DNA of 6,750 nt from Pseudomonas sp. (GTDB taxonomy: Bacteria; Pseudomonadota; Gammaproteobacteria; Pseudomonadales; Pseudomonadaceae), in assembly GCA_026398835.1 (NCBI GenBank), contig JAPLSD010000518.1, positions 1-6,750 on the forward strand. The letters are read 5' to 3'. Position 1 is the stretch's first letter. Each line of letters starts with the position of its first letter. Positions 4,339 through 6,750 of the stretch are shown here, one piece after another. A program made the translations under genes and the position numbers. The notes under the pieces were generated by a model that was not told where the DNA came from, made no database searches, and saw nothing but the letters and a program-made list of their open reading frames with translations.

Positions 4339-6750
4339 GTGTCGCGACACACCCCCGATCTTCCCCCCGAGCTTGTACCCTTGGCCGACATGCCGCTGCT
4401 CAAGCGCCTGGCCGCCAGGTTCTTTGGTCATGGCCTTACTCGCTTGCGCGCCCAGCACCGTGCGTCCTGGCTGCATGGCCAGGCCGACGGCTTTCGTAGC
4501 GGGCACAGCGCCGGCGTGGATTACGGCTATAAAGAAGGCAAGCTCGAGGGCATCGAGGAAGGTCGGCAGGTGCTGCTGATTCGCGACACGCGCTGCACTG
4601 AACACCGGGCGCCGGGTATCGATGACAATCTGTTCGATGACTGGCGTCTGCCGCTCACCGCCGAGTTGAAGAAACGTATCAAGGTCGATGTCGCCCGATT
4701 GCTCCCACCGCAGGCGCAGCCCAGCGCAGCGCAGTGGAAGATGATCTTCAGCGACACACCTTCGACCTCGGTGATTGCCGGTGCGGGGGCGGGCAAGTCG
4801 ACATCGCTGGTACTGCGCATTCTGTTGCTGACCCATTACCTGGGTTTTGAACTGAGTTCGTTGACCGTGGTGACGTTCACCCGTGAGTCGCGCAAAGACT
4901 TCATCAATAAGCTGATAGAAATGTTCGCCATCTGGGGGCGCACGCTGAGCCTTAAAGAGGCTCGCGACGTGGTACGAACCTTCCACTCGCGAATTCTGCC
5001 CATGGTCCGCAGCCTGCCGGGCTTCGCTCAGTTGCAGGCTTTTGAGAACCTCAATGCCCGCTCGCTGCCGGGCGATGAAGGGGCTGACAGCAATCCATTC
5101 GAACTGCGGATCAATGACACCCAGCGCCAACAACTGAATGCCTGTTATCACGCGTTGCATACCCGTGATGAGCGATTTCGTGAACTGATCAAACCGCTGT
5201 CCCGGCACGCCTTGCAACTCAAAGAGCTGGAGCGTGATCACCCGGACGTACAGAAGCGCGTGGCGGTGACCGAGCTTGCCGCCAAGCGTGATGAAGAACT
5301 CTGCGACACGATCGAAGACCTGTGGTTTCGCGCCGGTGCCTGGCCGATCAAGGGCATTGAACCCAGCCGCCAGACGTTCGAGATCAACGGCTCGTCATTC
5401 CATTGCCACGGCTATATTGCTGAGCTGGATGCCTGGGTCGTCCTGGGCTTCGATCCCCGTGAGAATGCACAGATCAGCCGGCCAGGAGCCAAGCTGTCGG
5501 TCCGCGCGGAGTGGGCGGTAAAGCGCACTTTGTTTCAAGCTTTCTGCCGTAAGCCACTGATTTGGCTTGATAGTTATGAGTCTGCGAAGCGCGTTTTATC
5601 GTCGCTGGCGGGGGATGCCAGCGCCGGGCCGGGCTTCGATTACAAAGTCAAAGGCGAGCTGAGTTCCGCGCCGCTGCTGGATTGTTTTGTCGCAGCGGCC
5701 AGTTTTATCGAAAACCTGGGGCTGGATGTGCCCGCAGCCGTGGGGCAGATGAGCTTTGCCAAGGACGATCCGGATCGCTACTTCTTTGAGGCCCTGAGCC
5801 TTTTCTGGCGAGCGCTGGAAGATCACTTGCTCGACCAATCGCCGCCGATCATGACGTATAACCGCATGTTCGCCTTGTTCAGTGAGCATTCACCGGAAAA
5901 CTTCAAGTTGCTGAGTGATGAGCTGCTGAGGCCGTTGTCGCACTTGATGATCGACGAATTTCAGGACGTTTCGCCGCAGATCGTTTCCTGGATTCGCGCC
6001 AGCCTGCGGGAGATCCGCAGTCGTGGCCCGGCCATGCATGTCGGTCGGGGCGCGCACCGTTCATCGCTGCTGTGCGTCGGTGATGACTGGCAATCGATCT
6101 ATGGCTGGCGCGGCAGCTCTCCGAAATATTTCATGGAATTCAACAAGGAATTCCCGTCACCGAGCACCACGCGGGTCATGCTCAGCGACAACTATCGCAG
6201 CCATCAGCACATCATTGATGCGGCAGAGCATATTGTCCGTGCCGCTCCCGCGATTGCCGGGAAAAAGGCCAAGGCCAGCGGTGCGTCCAAAGAATTGCTG
6301 CCGGTGAAGATCATGGATCGGGATGACCCAGCGCTGGCCAAGCGCTTGATCGAGCATTACCAAAACGGTGATTCGATCTTGATGTTGTTTCGAAAAAGTA
6401 GCGATAAGTTATTGATAGAAGAGCATATTCAGTCGGTAGTTAATGTAGATTCGAGGTTGCCTGTTGAGGATCGACGACTCAAGCAGTTGACCTATCACAG
6501 CTCCAAAGGCCTGCAGGCTGACGCGGTGTTTCTGTTGGGCGATTGTCAGCATCTGACCAGTTCACCTTACAAGAATCAGGTCTATCGAATGGCCGGGCTG
6601 GCCCGGGATGGCGATGCCGAGCCGTATGACAGCGCCCAGAAAGACGAAATCCTGCGCCTGGCGTATGTCGGCATCACCCGGGCGGTTAAACATTGTTACT
6701 GGTATGTCGATGCTCAGGATGCGCAGGCCGCCAACGTCCCCAAGGCTTCC
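4339..6750 (+). CDS. UvrD-like superfamily 1 helicase resembling DNA helicase IV (HelD), 3' end beyond window
   Basis: An ATP-dependent, probably 3'-5', DNA translocase or helicase acting in repair or recombination. It is open to the last base: 804 codons, no stop. Motifs in order: Q-motif glutamine near Q132; Walker A GAGAGKST 148-155 (K153); motif Ia TFTRES; motif Ic RTFH 213-216; motif II DEFQD 539-543 followed by VSPQ; motif III VGDDWQSIYGWRG 580-592; motif IV NYRS 618-621; motif V YHSSKGLQAD 719-728; motif VI YVGITRA 776-782 (R781). DEFQDxSPQ, VGDDWQxIY and SKGxQAD match E. coli helicase IV as I recall it, better than UvrD or Rep. The N-terminus differs, with a GX3 array at 47-75. About 320 residues separate motifs Ic and II (enlarged 1B) and about 97 separate IV and V, too few for a UvrD-size 2B domain. 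The start is GTG 4339, supported by TGGAG. Nothing nearby indicates a partner. The family is confident, but the helicase IV assignment is moderate. Confidence 0.9.
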   Translation, partial: MSRHTPDLPPELVPLADMPLLKRLAARFFGHGLTRLRAQHRASWLHGQADGFRSGHSAGVDYGYKEGKLEGIEEGRQVLLIRDTRCTEHRAPGIDDNLFDDWRLPLTAELKKRIKVDVARLLPPQAQPSAAQWKMIFSDTPSTSVIAGAGAGKSTSLVLRILLLTHYLGFELSSLTVVTFTRESRKDFINKLIEMFAIWGRTLSLKEARDVVRTFHSRILPMVRSLPGFAQLQAFENLNARSLPGDEGADSNPFELRINDTQRQQLNACYHALHTRDERFRELIKPLSRHALQLKELERDHPDVQKRVAVTELAAKRDEELCDTIEDLWFRAGAWPIKGIEPSRQTFEINGSSFHCHGYIAELDAWVVLGFDPRENAQISRPGAKLSVRAEWAVKRTLFQAFCRKPLIWLDSYESAKRVLSSLAGDASAGPGFDYKVKGELSSAPLLDCFVAAASFIENLGLDVPAAVGQMSFAKDDPDRYFFEALSLFWRALEDHLLDQSPPIMTYNRMFALFSEHSPENFKLLSDELLRPLSHLMIDEFQDVSPQIVSWIRASLREIRSRGPAMHVGRGAHRSSLLCVGDDWQSIYGWRGSSPKYFMEFNKEFPSPSTTRVMLSDNYRSHQHIIDAAEHIVRAAPAIAGKKAKASGASKELLPVKIMDRDDPALAKRLIEHYQNGDSILMLFRKSSDKLLIEEHIQSVVNVDSRLPVEDRRLKQLTYHSSKGLQADAVFLLGDCQHLTSSPYKNQVYRMAGLARDGDAEPYDSAQKDEILRLAYVGITRAVKHCYWYVDAQDAQAANVPKAS
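4477..4563 (+). repeat. GX3 tandem repeat in the helicase N-terminus
   Basis: The encoded residues G47, G51, G55, G59, G63, G67, G71 and G75 are glycines at exact four-residue spacing, read as HGQADGFRSGHSAG followed by VDYGYKEGKLEGIEEG. All other positions vary, and the DNA codons (GGC, GGG, GGT) are not a simple nucleotide repeat, so the pattern is kept at protein level. Similar GX3 arrays are known in the flagellar protein FliH and in the eukaryotic Yae1/Lto1 proteins, where they form a glycine-faced helix for helix-helix packing. A role in self-association or partner docking here is inference. Confidence 0.85.

Noticed and set aside
4321..5241. A 306-codon open frame antisense to the helicase N-terminal half
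   Set aside because: The sense strand encodes Walker A and other helicase motifs in one uninterrupted frame. The antisense product has no family features.
5596..6363. Short frames overlapping the helicase on both strands (5596-5889, 6023-6307, 6157-6363)
   Set aside because: All overlap conserved helicase motifs II-IV or the flanking core in the real frame and show no protein family features.
1..6750. A defence island, prophage, toxin-antitoxin pair or other new multi-gene system
   Set aside because: The genes are recognisable housekeeping or regulatory types with similar composition, no transposase or integrase, no direct-repeat boundaries and no array-like repeats. A lone helicase IV-like gene is not enough to claim a defence system.

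Overview
The window looks like chromosomal DNA of a Pseudomonas, probably of the fluorescens complex. This is inferred from high-GC codon use, the type of genes, and a GTTCCCACGC-type intergenic palindrome that I associate with that genus. No sequence search was possible. I see no mobile element, phage gene, CRISPR array, tRNA or rRNA.

Layout: (1) 111-1523 (+), a MocR-type transcription regulator: a GntR winged helix fused to an aminotransferase-like PLP domain. (2) 1623-3269 (+), pgm, a complete alpha-D-glucose phosphoglucomutase, 99 bases downstream and with its own good ribosome binding site. (3) 3270-3368, a short convergent gap holding a near-perfect 15-bp palindrome and then a bidirectional Rho-independent terminator. 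(4) 3369-4064 (-), a pirin-family cupin matching the size and metal ligands of E. coli YhhW, a quercetin 2,3-dioxygenase. (5) 4065-4338, an AT-rich divergent intergenic region with a dyad shaped like a LysR-type operator. (6) 4339 to the window end (+), the first 804 codons of a superfamily 1 helicase whose motifs resemble DNA helicase IV (HelD). It starts at GTG and runs off the edge.

The genes do not form one pathway. The regulator and pgm share a strand and could be linked, but nothing in the sequence proves that the regulator controls pgm. Pgm interconverts glucose-1-phosphate and glucose-6-phosphate for glycogen, trehalose and envelope sugar metabolism. The pirin and helicase genes are divergently transcribed from a shared upstream region.

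The most unusual feature is in the helicase. Residues 47-75 carry eight glycines at exact four-residue spacing (a GX3 array), ahead of a helicase core with a long insertion between motifs Ic and II and a very short stretch between motifs IV and V. I found no convincing new multi-gene system. The rest is ordinary core-genome content.
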